DNA of 64,000 nucleotides from Sulfitobacter alexandrii (GTDB lineage: Bacteria > Pseudomonadota > Alphaproteobacteria > Rhodobacterales > Rhodobacteraceae), in the NCBI RefSeq assembly GCF_001886735.1, contig NZ_CP018076.1:1922001-1986000 (forward strand). Reading direction: 5' to 3'. The notes beneath the pieces are model-generated. The model was given only the letters and a program-made list of their open reading frames with translations. It had not been told where the DNA came from and ran no database searches. Of this stretch, positions 33,107 to 41,748 are shown in pieces; the stretch's first letter is position 1, and each line of letters begins with the position of its first letter. The position numbers and the translations under genes were made by a program.

Positions 33107-35229
33107 TGCCGCGCGCCGAACCTGAACAGATCTGGTGGACTGCCGACGAGCTTGTCGCGGCACGCCTGCCCGAATTGCCCGGCACCGCCCGTGCGATCAA
33201 TCTCCGCGCCTACCAGATGGGGTGGCGTGACATTCCAGGTGGCGCGCGGATCAAGCGCGGCCGGGGCGGTGGTTGGCAATATCACTGGAGCCTGTTGCCG
33301 CGGGCAGCACAGCTCGCGCTGCTGATGCAGGACGTCGACAAGGTCAAGGCAAAACCCGACCGGGGCGCAGCCTGGGCCGCCTTCGACAGGCTGCCCCAGC
33401 ACGTGAAGGACAAGGCAGCCGACCGTCTCCGGACGGTGCAGACCGTCGAGCGACTTGTGAGTGTCGGACTGACACAGGTTGCGGCCGTAGAACAGGCGGC
33501 CCAGCTTTGTGGCAACGGCGCGCGCACCATCTACAACTGGCTCGAGATGATCGAAGGTGTTCGGGTCGATGACCGGCTTGCCTATCTGGCGCCCCGGCAC
33601 CGCATGGCCAAGCGCGAGGCCCCCACCGACAGCTCGGTCGAGCCCTTCATGGAGTTTCTCAAGAGCCTCTATCTGCGCATCGCGGCCCAGACCTTTCGCC
33701 AATGCCACCGCGTGGCCCTCAAGGAGGCCAAGCGGCAGGGCTGGGCGGTGTTGAAGGAGCGGACCGCCTACCGCCGGATCGAGCGCGAGGTGCCGCATGT
33801 CACGCGGGTGTTCGCGCGGGAGGGGATTGCGGGGCTCGAGAAGTGCTTTCCCGCCCAGATCAGGGACCGCTCCGGTCTCGTCGCACTGGAAGCGGTCAAC
33901 GCCGACTGCCACAAGATCGACGTCTTCGTCGAGTGGCCGGATGGCAAGATCGACCGTCCCCAGATCGTGGCCTTCCAGGACCTCTATTCCAACAAGATAC
34001 TGTCCTGGCGGGTCGACCACGATCCGAACAAGGTCATGGTGATGGCGGCCTTCGGCGAGTTGGTCGAGACCTGGGGCATCCCGCGCCGCTGCCTGTTCGA
34101 CAACGGACGCGAGTTTGCGAACAAGTGGCTGACGGGCGGCACGCCGACCCGTTTCCGGTTCAAGGTGCGGGACGATGACCCATTGGGCGTCTTGGCGCTG
34201 ATGGATGTTGGGGTCACCTGGGCGCGGCCGGCAAGCGGGCAATCGAAGCCCATCGAGCGGGGCTTCGGCGATCTGGCCAACGACATCGCGAAGGACGTGA
34301 GGTTCCACGGTGCCTATGTCGGGAAGAACCCCCAGGCCAAGCCCGAGAACTACCGGTCCCGCGCCATACCGCTCGAGACCTTCCTCTCCGTCCTCGACGA
34401 GGGGATTGCCGAGCACAACGCCCGCGAGGGTCGGCTGACGGACAATGCGGCGGGCCGGTCGTTCGACCGGACCTTCGCTGAAAGCTACGCCGACGCGCCC
34501 ATCCGCAAGGCCACCGAGGAGCAGCGGCGGCTCTGGATGATGGCGCAGCAGGTCGGCAAGCTGAACGCGCTCAACGGCCAGCTTCGGCTGTTCGGTAACT
34601 ACTATCACTCCGACTGGATGTCCCAACATCCCGGCATGAAGGTGGTTGCCCGGTTCGATCCGGATGCGCTGCACGAGGGCATGTCGATCTATGCGCCGGA
34701 CGGTGCCTATCTCGGCTTTGCGGAGTGTCGTCAGAAGGTCGGGTTCTTCAGCCTCCTGGACGCACGCCGCACCGCGAAACGCAAGGCGCGCATCCAGCGC
34801 GCGGAGCGCGAACTCGCGAAGGCGGTCGCCCCCCTTTCCCCCTCCGAGCTGGCGGACCGGCTGAGCGCATCGGCCGCTCCGGCCCCCGGCGATGCCCTGA
34901 CGAGCAAGGTGGTGGCGCCGGAATTCCGGCAGGCCACCGATCGCCCGGCACATCGGCGGGCAACCTACACCCCGGCGGAAGCGCCCGAGATCGACGCGGC
35001 GCGCGATGCGCTGATCATGCAGTTCCCCGGCAAACAGCCCGCACCGACGACGTCCGGCGAGGGGCCGTCGGATCGCTTCTGGCGCGCCCGGGACCTGCTC
35101 GATCGGTCAGATCGAGGCCAGGCTATCGGTGCCGCCGAGGCGCGCTGGGTGAAGGAGTACGTGGAGACCGCCGAGTACCAGGGCCTCGCCCTGATGTTCG
35201 AGCTGCATGGCAAGGACGGGGTCGGCTGA
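33106..35229 (+). CDS. MuA-like DDE transposase
   Basis: 707 residues. The N-terminal Mu-type DNA-binding domain (YQMGWRDIPGGARIKRGRGG) is followed by helical end-binding domains and an RNase H-fold core. Catalytic acids read as Asp267 (NADCHKIDVF), Asp332 (FDNGREFAN) and Glu384 (KPIERGFGDL), almost the spacing of Mu A (269, 336, 392). A Mu-type C-terminal domain is present. It carries out integration and replicative transposition, with strand transfer stimulated by the MuB-like ATPase encoded next. Confidence 0.94.
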   Translation: MPRAEPEQIWWTADELVAARLPELPGTARAINLRAYQMGWRDIPGGARIKRGRGGGWQYHWSLLPRAAQLALLMQDVDKVKAKPDRGAAWAAFDRLPQHVKDKAADRLRTVQTVERLVSVGLTQVAAVEQAAQLCGNGARTIYNWLEMIEGVRVDDRLAYLAPRHRMAKREAPTDSSVEPFMEFLKSLYLRIAAQTFRQCHRVALKEAKRQGWAVLKERTAYRRIEREVPHVTRVFAREGIAGLEKCFPAQIRDRSGLVALEAVNADCHKIDVFVEWPDGKIDRPQIVAFQDLYSNKILSWRVDHDPNKVMVMAAFGELVETWGIPRRCLFDNGREFANKWLTGGTPTRFRFKVRDDDPLGVLALMDVGVTWARPASGQSKPIERGFGDLANDIAKDVRFHGAYVGKNPQAKPENYRSRAIPLETFLSVLDEGIAEHNAREGRLTDNAAGRSFDRTFAESYADAPIRKATEEQRRLWMMAQQVGKLNALNGQLRLFGNYYHSDWMSQHPGMKVVARFDPDALHEGMSIYAPDGAYLGFAECRQKVGFFSLLDARRTAKRKARIQRAERELAKAVAPLSPSELADRLSASAAPAPGDALTSKVVAPEFRQATDRPAHRRATYTPAEAPEIDAARDALIMQFPGKQPAPTTSGEGPSDRFWRARDLLDRSDRGQAIGAAEARWVKEYVETAEYQGLALMFELHGKDGVG

Positions 35230-35296
35230 CCCCCAAAAAGAGTTGCCGCCGCACGGGTGCGACCATGCGACGGCGATTGAGCAGAGTGGAGAGAAG

Positions 35297-36040
35297 ATGA
35301 CACATCGAAAGAACACCGGCAACAGTATCAAACCGCTGCGCAACGTCGCGGCGCTGGCAACGCTCATCAAGCGGGTCGAAGGCCGCGCCTTCGGCCTGCC
35401 CGGCATGGCGGCATTTTACGGTCCCACGGGCCTCGGCAAGACCTTTGCGGGCGCCTATGCCGCCGCCAATCTCGACGCGATTCACATCACGGTCCAGAAG
35501 ATGTGGACCAAGAAGACCCTCCTCACCGCCATCCTGCGGGAGCTGTCGATCGTCCGCCGGCCCACCATGGCCGAAATGATGGACCAGGTGAACGAAGGGC
35601 TGGCCATTGCGGGCCGGACCCTGCTGATCGACGAGGCCGACTACGCGGTCGATCGCGGGATGATCGAGATCATCCGGGACATGCATGACGGCTCGAGCAT
35701 GCCGGTGATCCTGATCGGGATGGAATTGCTGCCGCAGAAGCTGCGCCGGTGGGAATTGGTCGACGGCCGGATGCTGGCCTGGACGGCGGCCGAGCCGGCA
35801 GATTTTCGGGATGCCCGGATGCTGGCGGAGTTCTACGCGCCGGATATCGAACTCGACGACGCACTGATCGAGCGGATCGTCCAGGTCAACAAGGGGTCGG
35901 TCCGGCGGATCAGTGTCGATCTTGCCTACGTCAAGGAGCAGAGCCGGCTGCAGGGCGCCGACGCCATGACGCTGGACCAATGGGGAGACGCGCCGTTTCT
36001 GCGCGGCGAGGCTCCCGCACCCCGGGAGGGTCTGCTGTGA
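35297..36040 (+). CDS. MuB-like transposition ATPase
   Basis: 247 residues from MTHRKNTGNSIKPLRNVAA at 35297, with GGAGAG upstream. Walker A is GPTGLGKT (residues 42-49) and Walker B is LLIDEAD (109-115). It is shorter than Mu B (about 312 residues), lacking much of the N-terminal helix-turn-helix part, as in several Mu-like phages. It binds target DNA as an ATP-dependent filament, delivers it to the transposase and gives target immunity. Its stop overlaps the next gene (GTGA). Confidence 0.9.
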   Translation: MTHRKNTGNSIKPLRNVAALATLIKRVEGRAFGLPGMAAFYGPTGLGKTFAGAYAAANLDAIHITVQKMWTKKTLLTAILRELSIVRRPTMAEMMDQVNEGLAIAGRTLLIDEADYAVDRGMIEIIRDMHDGSSMPVILIGMELLPQKLRRWELVDGRMLAWTAAEPADFRDARMLAEFYAPDIELDDALIERIVQVNKGSVRRISVDLAYVKEQSRLQGADAMTLDQWGDAPFLRGEAPAPREGLL

Positions 36041-36591
36041 GCTTGCCTGTTTATACCCCCTCAAACGACCGTGAGAAGGCCATGTGGACCTTCATGCTGT
36101 CCCGGGCCCGCTTTACCAATGCGGAGGTGGATGCGGCATGCGGCGTGTCTGAATGGGCCCGGCAGAACTTCACCCGCAAGCTCCGCCGCGAAGGCATCCT
36201 GCGCGATGCCGGACGGCAGGGCCCGACGCCCTACTTCACGGTGCTCGACCCGACGCAGGCGCAGGCCTTCGTCTCGCGCCGCCGTCAGACCGGTGACGGG
36301 GCGATCTGGGCCGCGATGCGCACCCTGAAGATGTTCACGCCCGACGAGATCGCCCTGGCCATCGGCGTAGGTGACGGCTTGCCGAACGAAGACGCGATCC
36401 GCAGCTATGTCTCCCTTCTTCGGGAAGCCGGATACCTGTCGGTGATCCAGAAGGCCCGCCCCGGTGTTCGCGCGGCCCGCTACCGGTTGGTGCGCGATAC
36501 CGGTCCCCTGCCCCCGAAACGGCAACGAAAAACAGTCCTGATCGACGGCAACGAAGAGCGCGTCGTCCATGTCGCGGGAGAGTTCCTATGA
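36037..36591 (+). CDS. phage early protein with winged-helix features
   Basis: 184 residues from a GTG at 36037 (GGGAGGG upstream) that overlaps the MuB-like stop. Two repeated halves each look like a winged helix: NAEVDAACGVSEWARQNFTRKLRREG near residues 25-50 and FTPDEIALAIGVGDGLPNEDAIRSYVSLLREAG near 98-130. A DNA-binding role is inferred. No family is known to me. It sits in the block between B and gemA where Mu also keeps small accessory genes. Confidence 0.6.
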   Translation: MSLPVYTPSNDREKAMWTFMLSRARFTNAEVDAACGVSEWARQNFTRKLRREGILRDAGRQGPTPYFTVLDPTQAQAFVSRRRQTGDGAIWAAMRTLKMFTPDEIALAIGVGDGLPNEDAIRSYVSLLREAGYLSVIQKARPGVRAARYRLVRDTGPLPPKRQRKTVLIDGNEERVVHVAGEFL

Positions 36592-36962
36592 GCCCGAGAA
36601 TGGATATGGCGCAAGAGTGCTGGGGTGTCCTGCCCGACTGGGTCGAGGCCTTGGTCAATGCCTGCGACGCGGACGGGTCATCCCAGAACAAGGTGGCACG
36701 GCGGCTGAAGTTTTCCGCAACCGTGATCAGCCAGGTCCTGCGCAACGAGTACAAGGGCAGCCTCGGCAACATCGAAAGACGCGTGAGGGCCATCTATGCA
36801 CCGGGCACTGTCCAGTGCCCCGCGCTCGGCCCGATCAGCAGCGAGGACTGCCTCACCTGGCAGGATGACGCCGGCGAACTGCGGTCCTCAGCACCGATGA
36901 CGGTCCGCATGTTCCGGGCCTGCCGCAAGTGCCCACGATACAACGGGGAGCCCGACACATGA
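36588..36962 (+). CDS. phage early HTH protein with cysteine-rich C-terminus
   Basis: 124 residues. The SSQNKVARRLKFSATVISQVLRNEYKGS stretch (two short runs near residues 30-57) is a clear XRE-like helix-turn-helix. The C-terminal half has QCPA, EDCL and CRKCPRY, four cysteines that could bind a metal. Similar proteins occur between B and gemA in Mu-like prophages. Both ends overlap neighbours by ATGA. Confidence 0.65.
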   Translation: MSPRMDMAQECWGVLPDWVEALVNACDADGSSQNKVARRLKFSATVISQVLRNEYKGSLGNIERRVRAIYAPGTVQCPALGPISSEDCLTWQDDAGELRSSAPMTVRMFRACRKCPRYNGEPDT

Positions 36963-37294
36963 GCAAACATTACGCGTCCATCGTGAAACTGGCGAAGGCA
37001 CGGGTGCGCCCGGTGCAGATTGCCCAGCAACTCGGTATTCATCCAAACGGCGTCTACGAGGCCATCCGCAAGGCCCGCGCGCATGGCGAGAAAATCGAAA
37101 CCTTTGCCAGGACACGTGAGACTAGCAACTCGACCGACGCGGTATCCCCGGTCACGCCCCGCAACATCCTGATCCCGATGCGGCTGCACAGCCTGCTGGA
37201 ACAGGGCGCGGCCGAGCATGGCATGACGACGTCTGAATACGGGCAGCGCCTGCTTGAGAAAGCTCTCCTGGGAACGGTGGTGCGCCATGACTGA
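36959..37294 (+). CDS. small DNA-binding early phage protein
   Basis: 111 residues. The N-terminal KLAKARVRPVQIAQQLGIHPNGVYEAIRKARAHG reads as a helix-turn-helix of the transposase or sigma-like type (short runs near residues 9-42). The C-terminal end, IPMRLHSLLEQGAAEHGMTTSEYGQRLLEKAL, resembles a ribbon-helix-helix. No family named. It overlaps the next gene's start by 8 bases. Confidence 0.58.
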   Translation: MSKHYASIVKLAKARVRPVQIAQQLGIHPNGVYEAIRKARAHGEKIETFARTRETSNSTDAVSPVTPRNILIPMRLHSLLEQGAAEHGMTTSEYGQRLLEKALLGTVVRHD

Positions 37295-37502
37295 AGACGC
37301 TCGCTTCAAACCCGAGGAGCTGCTGCGCCTTGCGGGCAGCGGTGTCGCCAAGGTGGACCTGATGGGCCCGCGCGGCACGACGCTTTGCACGATGGACGAG
37401 ATCGAGGCCATGGCGCTGCTGATCGCTGTCAGTGGTCTCTTGCCGGGGCGGCCGACGGACCCGTCCCGTCAACCCCGTTTTGTTGAAACCGAAAGGACCT
37501 GA
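37287..37502 (+). CDS. hypothetical early phage protein
   Basis: 71 residues starting MTEDARFKPEELLRLAGSG at 37287, overlapping the previous gene by 8 bases. No recognisable motif. TTLCTMDEIEAMALLIAVSGLLPG suggests a short helical domain. It lies three bases before the DUF3164 gene. It is accepted as a gene because of tight packing and matching codon use. Confidence 0.5.
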   Translation: MTEDARFKPEELLRLAGSGVAKVDLMGPRGTTLCTMDEIEAMALLIAVSGLLPGRPTDPSRQPRFVETERT

Positions 37503-37505
37503 AAC

Positions 37506-38156
37506 ATGACCAACTTCACCCCCGCACCGATCCCGGATGGCCGCAAGGATATCGAAGGTCGTACCTACATGGGCGACGGCAAGGGCGGCTGGCAGCCGAT
37601 CGAGACGATCAAGGCGCAGCACCTGCTTGAGGACGAAACCGTGCGCAAGATCGTCGGGTACGCAAAGGCGCTATCCGGCCAGGTAGCCCGGTTCAAGGAA
37701 CACACGTTCGATGACATCGGCGCGTTCGAGGCCATTCTCGCCCAGGAGTACGATGCCAAGCTCGGAGGCAAGAAAGGCAATGCCACCCTGATGACGGTGG
37801 ATGGCCTCTACAAGGTGACCGTCTCTGTGGCGGACCGGATCGTGTTCGGTCCGGAACTGCAGACGGCAAAGGCGATCTTCGACGAGTGCCTCAACGAGTG
37901 GTCGGCCGATGCGCGGGCGGAACTGCGCGGCCTCGTGACGGACGCCTTCAACACCGACAAGGAAGGGACGGTGAACAAGGCGCTGATCTTTGTCCTCCTG
38001 CGCCGTGAAAGCGACGATCCGCGGTGGAAGCGGGGCCAGGACGCGATCCGCGACGCCATGCGGGTCGTGGGCTCGAAGACCTATCACCGCGCCTACTGTC
38101 GCGATAAGCACGATGCGCCGTGGCAGCCGATCACCATCGACCTGGCGAAGGCTTGA
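37506..38156 (+). CDS. DUF3164 family phage protein
   Basis: 216 residues. The N-terminal IPDGRKDIEGRTYMGDGKGGWQP and later VDGLYKVTVSVADRIVFGPELQTAK match DUF3164, a family found in Mu-like phages between B and gemA. Its role is unknown; the position corresponds to the region of the Mu gam and kil genes. It is followed by a short helical gene after three bases. Confidence 0.8.
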   Translation: MTNFTPAPIPDGRKDIEGRTYMGDGKGGWQPIETIKAQHLLEDETVRKIVGYAKALSGQVARFKEHTFDDIGAFEAILAQEYDAKLGGKKGNATLMTVDGLYKVTVSVADRIVFGPELQTAKAIFDECLNEWSADARAELRGLVTDAFNTDKEGTVNKALIFVLLRRESDDPRWKRGQDAIRDAMRVVGSKTYHRAYCRDKHDAPWQPITIDLAKA

Positions 38157-38159
38157 CCC

Positions 38160-38399
38160 ATGAAGAACCGGCTGACCGACCTCAACAACCACCTCTTTGC
38201 TCAACTCGAACGGCTGTCCGAGGAAGACATGGACCTCGAGCAGATCGAGAAGGAGGTGAAACGCGCCGATGCAATGGTGTCGCTTGCGGACAAGATCACG
38301 GCGAACGGCGAGCTGGCCCTGAAGGCCGCGAAGCTCTACGCCGAACACGGTGACAAGGTGCTGAAGCACCTTCCCCAGATTTCCGGTCCGCAGGAATGA
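38160..38399 (+). CDS. short helical phage protein
   Basis: 79 residues, nearly all predicted helix and rich in charged residues (EDMDLEQIEKEVKRADAMVSLADKI). It could form a coiled coil. Such proteins often sit next to DUF3164 genes in Mu-like elements, but no function is known. Its stop overlaps the HNH gene start (ATGA). Confidence 0.58.
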   Translation: MKNRLTDLNNHLFAQLERLSEEDMDLEQIEKEVKRADAMVSLADKITANGELALKAAKLYAEHGDKVLKHLPQISGPQE

Positions 38400-39031
38400 A
38401 GGGCCGGCGGATCACATACAGCGAAGCCGAGCTGGTGTTCATCGAGGCGCTGCACCAACTGCCGCGCCGCGATCTGCATGCGGCGTTCGTGAAGTGGTCC
38501 GGCCGGAGCGATGTCAGCCAGGCGAACCTGACCGCGCTTTGCAAGCGCAAGGGCTGGCTGACGGGACGAACCGGGCAGTTCGTGCCTGGTCAGGTTCCCC
38601 CCAACAAGGGCCGGAAGATGCCCTTCAACCCGAACAGCGCGAAAACCCAGTTCAAGAAAGGGGCCCGTCCCCACACGTTCCGGGGGGCGGGGCACGAGCG
38701 GATCGACGCAAAGGACGGCTACGTCATTATGATCGTGGACGAGCCGAACCCGTGGACCGGCGCAGCGACCCGGCCCGTCCAGAAGCACCGCTGGCTTTGG
38801 GAGAAGGTGAACGGACCGGTGCCAGAGGGCATGTGCCTCAAGTGCCTCGACGGCGACAAGACCAACACCGATCCTTCCAACTGGGAGGCTATTCCCAGAG
38901 CCATGCTTCCTCGGCTGAACGGCCGCTTCGGGCGTGGGTACGATGTCGCATCCGCCGAGCTGAAGCCGACGATCCTCGCAACCGCAAAGCTCGAGCACGC
39001 CGTCAGGAACCGTCGGAGGGACGAAGAATGA
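38396..39031 (+). CDS. HNH endonuclease-like phage protein
   Basis: 211 residues. The N-terminal third is a DNA-binding-like helical part (LTALCKRKGWLTGRTGQF). The C-terminal part carries an HNH_3-like pattern: QKHRWLWEKVNG, then CLKCLDGDKTNTDPSNWEAIP, with the histidine and asparagine in the usual order. It may be a nicking or homing-type endonuclease acting on phage or host DNA. Catalytic competence is not certain, as the second histidine is replaced. Confidence 0.7.
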   Translation: MKGRRITYSEAELVFIEALHQLPRRDLHAAFVKWSGRSDVSQANLTALCKRKGWLTGRTGQFVPGQVPPNKGRKMPFNPNSAKTQFKKGARPHTFRGAGHERIDAKDGYVIMIVDEPNPWTGAATRPVQKHRWLWEKVNGPVPEGMCLKCLDGDKTNTDPSNWEAIPRAMLPRLNGRFGRGYDVASAELKPTILATAKLEHAVRNRRRDEE

Positions 39032-39207
39032 GCATCCTCGCATACAGCCTCGCCGTGATCGCCCAGCTCTTCTCCCTCTGGCTTGCCGTGGGTGCCGGGG
39101 GAGCGATCAGAGATGGAAATCGAGAATATGCGCAGATCGGTTGCTACGGTGCGTTGTTGAGCGCAGGTGCTGCGGCCTGTCTCTACATCTTGGCGGGGGA
39201 TATCTGA
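39028..39207 (+). CDS. small two-helix membrane protein
   Basis: 59 residues starting MSILAYSLAVIAQLFSLWLAVG, with a second hydrophobic segment AALLSAGAAACLYIL-like near residues 40-57. It overlaps the stop of the HNH gene and shares its last base with the next start (TGATG). No family recognised. Confidence 0.52.
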   Translation: MSILAYSLAVIAQLFSLWLAVGAGGAIRDGNREYAQIGCYGALLSAGAAACLYILAGDI

Positions 39208-39620
39208 TGGGTATCGACCGTCTCGACAAACCGTGCGCCGCCCCTGTCCCGACCGCCCTCACGGTCGAAGAAATCACTGTTGCCGTCGCCGATCATTTCG
39301 GGATCTCGGTCGATGTATTGACCGGACCGGGCCGAGGGCGGGTAGACACAAGCCGGCGCGCCGTTGCCTACCGTCTTTGCGCTGAGTTCACCGAAACCTC
39401 GCTTTTGCAAATAGGTCGATCCTTCGGCGGCCGTGACCACACGTCTGTTCAGTGCGGGCTGGCCAAACCGCTTGATCTGATCCACGAGGCCGCACTCGAT
39501 TGCCTGCGTACTGCCTTCAGCCATCGCACCGACCATGCCCGCGAGGTAGTCGCACGATGGCCTTTCAAATCGCGTCGAAAGCCCATCAAACCGATGTTCT
39601 TCCGCAGGTACACGGCATGA
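39207..39620 (+). CDS. DnaA domain IV-like DNA-binding protein
   Basis: 137 residues from MGIDRLDKPCAAPVP at 39207. LTVEEITVAVADHFGISVDVLTG and RRAVAYRLCAEFTETSLLQIGRSFGGRDHTSVQCG (short runs, residues about 18-90) reproduce the C-terminal DnaA-box-binding domain, including the GGRDHTSV signature helix. There is no AAA domain. A stand-alone DnaA-box reader might recruit or interfere with host replication initiation, or regulate a phage promoter. Its stop overlaps the gemA start. Confidence 0.82.
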   Translation: MGIDRLDKPCAAPVPTALTVEEITVAVADHFGISVDVLTGPGRGRVDTSRRAVAYRLCAEFTETSLLQIGRSFGGRDHTSVQCGLAKPLDLIHEAALDCLRTAFSHRTDHAREVVARWPFKSRRKPIKPMFFRRYTA

Positions 39621-40060
39621 CGCGGGCTCTCCAACAACAGATCCACGTGGCCTGTCGTCAGCTGGCCATCGACAGCGATGCGCGACGCGACCTCCAGCTC
39701 GCTGTCTGTGGCAAGGCCTCCATGCGCGACATGACCGAAACCGATCTGCGCGCCGTCCTCGATCGGCTGAAGGCGAGCGGTTTCAAGCCGCAAAGCGGCA
39801 AGCGCCGTCCCTCCGCCCCTCGCGCGGACTTGCGCCTCATTCACGTACTCTGGCGCAAGCTCGGCGAGGCGGGCGAGTTGGAGCGGCCGGGCCGCGCGGG
39901 CCTCAACGCCTTCATCCGCACGCGCTTCGGCGATGCATGGGCATCGGTCCCGGCCGACGTCGATATGCTGCGCGATCCCGGGCAGATCGAGGCTGTCATC
40001 GCCGCGCTGCGCGCCTGGGGCAAGCGTACCGGCATCGACTTCGACTGGCGGGGCCGCTGA
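39617..40060 (+). CDS. gemA: GemA family regulatory protein (Mu gp16-like)
   Basis: 147 residues from MTRALQQQIHVACRQLAIDSDARRD at 39617. The N-terminal part fits the DUF1018/GemA family (VCGKASMRDMTETDLRAVLDRL), and LRLIHVLWRKLGEAG and FIRTRFG follow as in Mu-like homologues. In Mu, GemA lies just before Mor and modulates host gene expression and supercoiling. The gene order here is the same, apart from one short gene in between. The start overlaps the previous stop. Confidence 0.85.
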   Translation: MTRALQQQIHVACRQLAIDSDARRDLQLAVCGKASMRDMTETDLRAVLDRLKASGFKPQSGKRRPSAPRADLRLIHVLWRKLGEAGELERPGRAGLNAFIRTRFGDAWASVPADVDMLRDPGQIEAVIAALRAWGKRTGIDFDWRGR

Positions 40061-40311
40061 TGAGCCGCGATCGGGATATCGTGACGGATCACGCCGTTCT
40101 GCGGTATCTCGAGCGTGTCTACGGCGTCGATGTTAACGCCTTGCGCCGCCGGATCGAGCTGATGACCCGGGAGGGGCGCGGCGTCGGCGCAAAAGCCCAA
40201 GTGCACGACGGCGTCCGCTACGTGTTCGCGGAAGGACGCGTGGTGACAGTCCACGGATGCAACGGCGAAATGTCGAACCGTGCTCGGCGGTGGAAGGCAC
40301 GGCGCAAATGA
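40060..40311 (+). CDS. hypothetical phage protein between gemA and mor
   Basis: 83 residues. MSRDRDIVTDHAVLRYLERVYGVDVNALRRRIE reads like a small domain seen in phage and toxin-like proteins. The ITDHAVLRYLER start recalls DUF4258-type or RelE-like edges, which is a weak comparison. The end is strongly basic (RARRWKARRK), suggesting nucleic-acid binding. Both ends overlap neighbours, indicating translational coupling with gemA and mor. Confidence 0.58.
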   Translation: MSRDRDIVTDHAVLRYLERVYGVDVNALRRRIELMTREGRGVGAKAQVHDGVRYVFAEGRVVTVHGCNGEMSNRARRWKARRK

Positions 40312-40733
40312 CCTGGCATGCCGGCCTCCTGGACGAACTGGAACGGGATCTCGGTCTTGCGGCGCGCCTGCGCGTGCTGGCGAACGCCGGCGGCCAGCGC
40401 CGCTACATCCCCAAGGCGGAACACGTCGAATTGTCGAAACTGGCGAGCGAACTCGGCCTGGACATCTGCATTTGGCTCGCGGGACGTTGCGGCGGTGAGG
40501 AGGTTCACTTCCCGTCCCAGCGTGGCTCCGACGCCGAAGAGAGGGCGTCGCGCCTGCGGGCCACCGTACTGGATGCGGGCTTGACCGATCCTGCGAGATC
40601 GGCAAACGATATCGCGGCGGAATTCGGGGTGACGGTCCGGCGCGTCCGCCAACTCCGCGCCGAGCTGCGTGGCGACCTGGACATCGACACCGACAGGTCC
40701 GTCAACTCCCTCCCCCTCTTCAATCGAAGCTAA
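40308..40733 (+). CDS. mor: Mor-family middle/late transcription activator
   Basis: 141 residues from MTWHAGLLDELERDLGLAA at 40308. The dimerisation half contains KLASELGLDICIWLAGRCGGEEVHFPSQRG and the C-terminal half SANDIAAEFGVTVRRVRQLR is a helix-turn-helix, the layout of Mu Mor and C. Position after gemA and before the lysis genes is also as in Mu. No separate C gene is seen, so this protein may switch on all late transcription. A repeated motif just downstream is a candidate binding site. Confidence 0.8.
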   Translation: MTWHAGLLDELERDLGLAARLRVLANAGGQRRYIPKAEHVELSKLASELGLDICIWLAGRCGGEEVHFPSQRGSDAEERASRLRATVLDAGLTDPARSANDIAAEFGVTVRRVRQLRAELRGDLDIDTDRSVNSLPLFNRS

Positions 40734-40771
40734 CCCCTGAACTCCTTCACCGTGAGCGCGTGATTTCGCGG
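40734..40771 (+). promoter_or_regulatory. late activator/promoter motif, copy 1 (lysis operon)
   Basis: Positions 40734-40757 read CCCCTGAA-CT-CCTTCACCGTG-A-GC and match 21 of 24 bases with a motif at 49433-49456. In both places ATTTCGCGG follows (40763-40771 here). It lies directly after the mor stop and before the amidase gene. It is a candidate site for the Mor-like activator. Confidence 0.55.
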
Positions 40772-40857
40772 GTGCTATCTGGTTGACCATGGCACTGGCG
40801 CAGCGCGCCGAATAACCGCAGCGGCTGGCAGAAGCCGTGAGGGAGATGGAGCATGTA

Positions 40858-41721
40858 ATGAAATTCCGCAATCACATCGCCCAGGATATCGGCTTCAGCC
40901 GCGCTCAGAACATCGGCGGCAAGATCACTCCGACCATCGTGGTGCTCCATGATACCGCAGGTCGCCTGACCAAATTCAACTCGGCCAATTACCTGCTCAG
41001 CGCACCCAGCGGCGTTTCCGTGCATTTCGTTGTCGAGCGCGACGGCACCGTGACCCAGCAGGTCCCCACGAACCGCCGGGCCGGCCATGCCGGAACGTCC
41101 GAATATCACGGCCGCCGTGGGTGCAACAATTTCTCCATCGGGATCGAGATCGTGAACCCCGGCCGCATGACCGATGCGGGTCAAGGGAAGGCGCGCGCCT
41201 GGTACAAGCAGACCTTCGATATCGTGGAGCATGATATCTGGTTCGCGCAGTCGAAAGAGCACGGCACCGGCTGGTGGATGGATTACACCGAGGAGCAGAT
41301 CGATGCGGTCGAGGAGTTGCTCGTCGCACTCTTCGCCTACATTCCGACACTCGAGGACATCGTCACCCACTGGTATGTCTCGCCTGGTCGCAAGGTGGAC
41401 ACGAACCCCCTGTTTCCCCTCGACAGCATCAAGGCACGGGTGCTCGGCCGGGATGACGTCCAGGGCGCAAAAGCCGATGACGCCTCGGATCCCATGGAGG
41501 ATGCGGGGGAGTTCGTCGAGATCGACGTCAACGGCGACACACTCAATATGCGGCGTTGGCCGTCGTTCAATCCGAACGTCATCACCGCGATCCCCGATGG
41601 CGTGATCGTGCCCGTGATCCGTGCCGGTATCTTTGCTGACCGCAGTTGGATCAAGGTGCGCTACGGCGAACAGGAAGGCTGGGTTGTTGCGCGCTACACC
41701 GCGCCCATCGTCCACGCCTGA
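40858..41721 (+). CDS. N-acetylmuramoyl-L-alanine amidase (endolysin) with C-terminal SH3-like domain
   Basis: 287 residues. ATG 40858 has GGAG 6 bases upstream and is preferred over the GTG at 40837 and ATG at 40846. The amidase_2 fold shows IVVLHDTAGR (zinc histidine), VSVHFVVERDGTVTQQVP, IGIEIVNPG and the closing HWYVSPGRKVDTNP. Residues about 220-285 look like a bacterial SH3 domain (MRRWPSFNPN, SWIKVRYGEQEGWVVARY). It cuts the peptide stem from the glycan in cell lysis. It heads the lysis module. Confidence 0.9.
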   Translation: MKFRNHIAQDIGFSRAQNIGGKITPTIVVLHDTAGRLTKFNSANYLLSAPSGVSVHFVVERDGTVTQQVPTNRRAGHAGTSEYHGRRGCNNFSIGIEIVNPGRMTDAGQGKARAWYKQTFDIVEHDIWFAQSKEHGTGWWMDYTEEQIDAVEELLVALFAYIPTLEDIVTHWYVSPGRKVDTNPLFPLDSIKARVLGRDDVQGAKADDASDPMEDAGEFVEIDVNGDTLNMRRWPSFNPNVITAIPDGVIVPVIRAGIFADRSWIKVRYGEQEGWVVARYTAPIVHA

Positions 41722-41748
41722 GCTCTCAACACAGGAAAGGAAAGCACC

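Noticed and set aside
33052..34953. Long minus-strand open frame across the transposase gene
   Set aside because: Antisense shadow; the plus frame has the complete DDE catalytic set and Mu domains.
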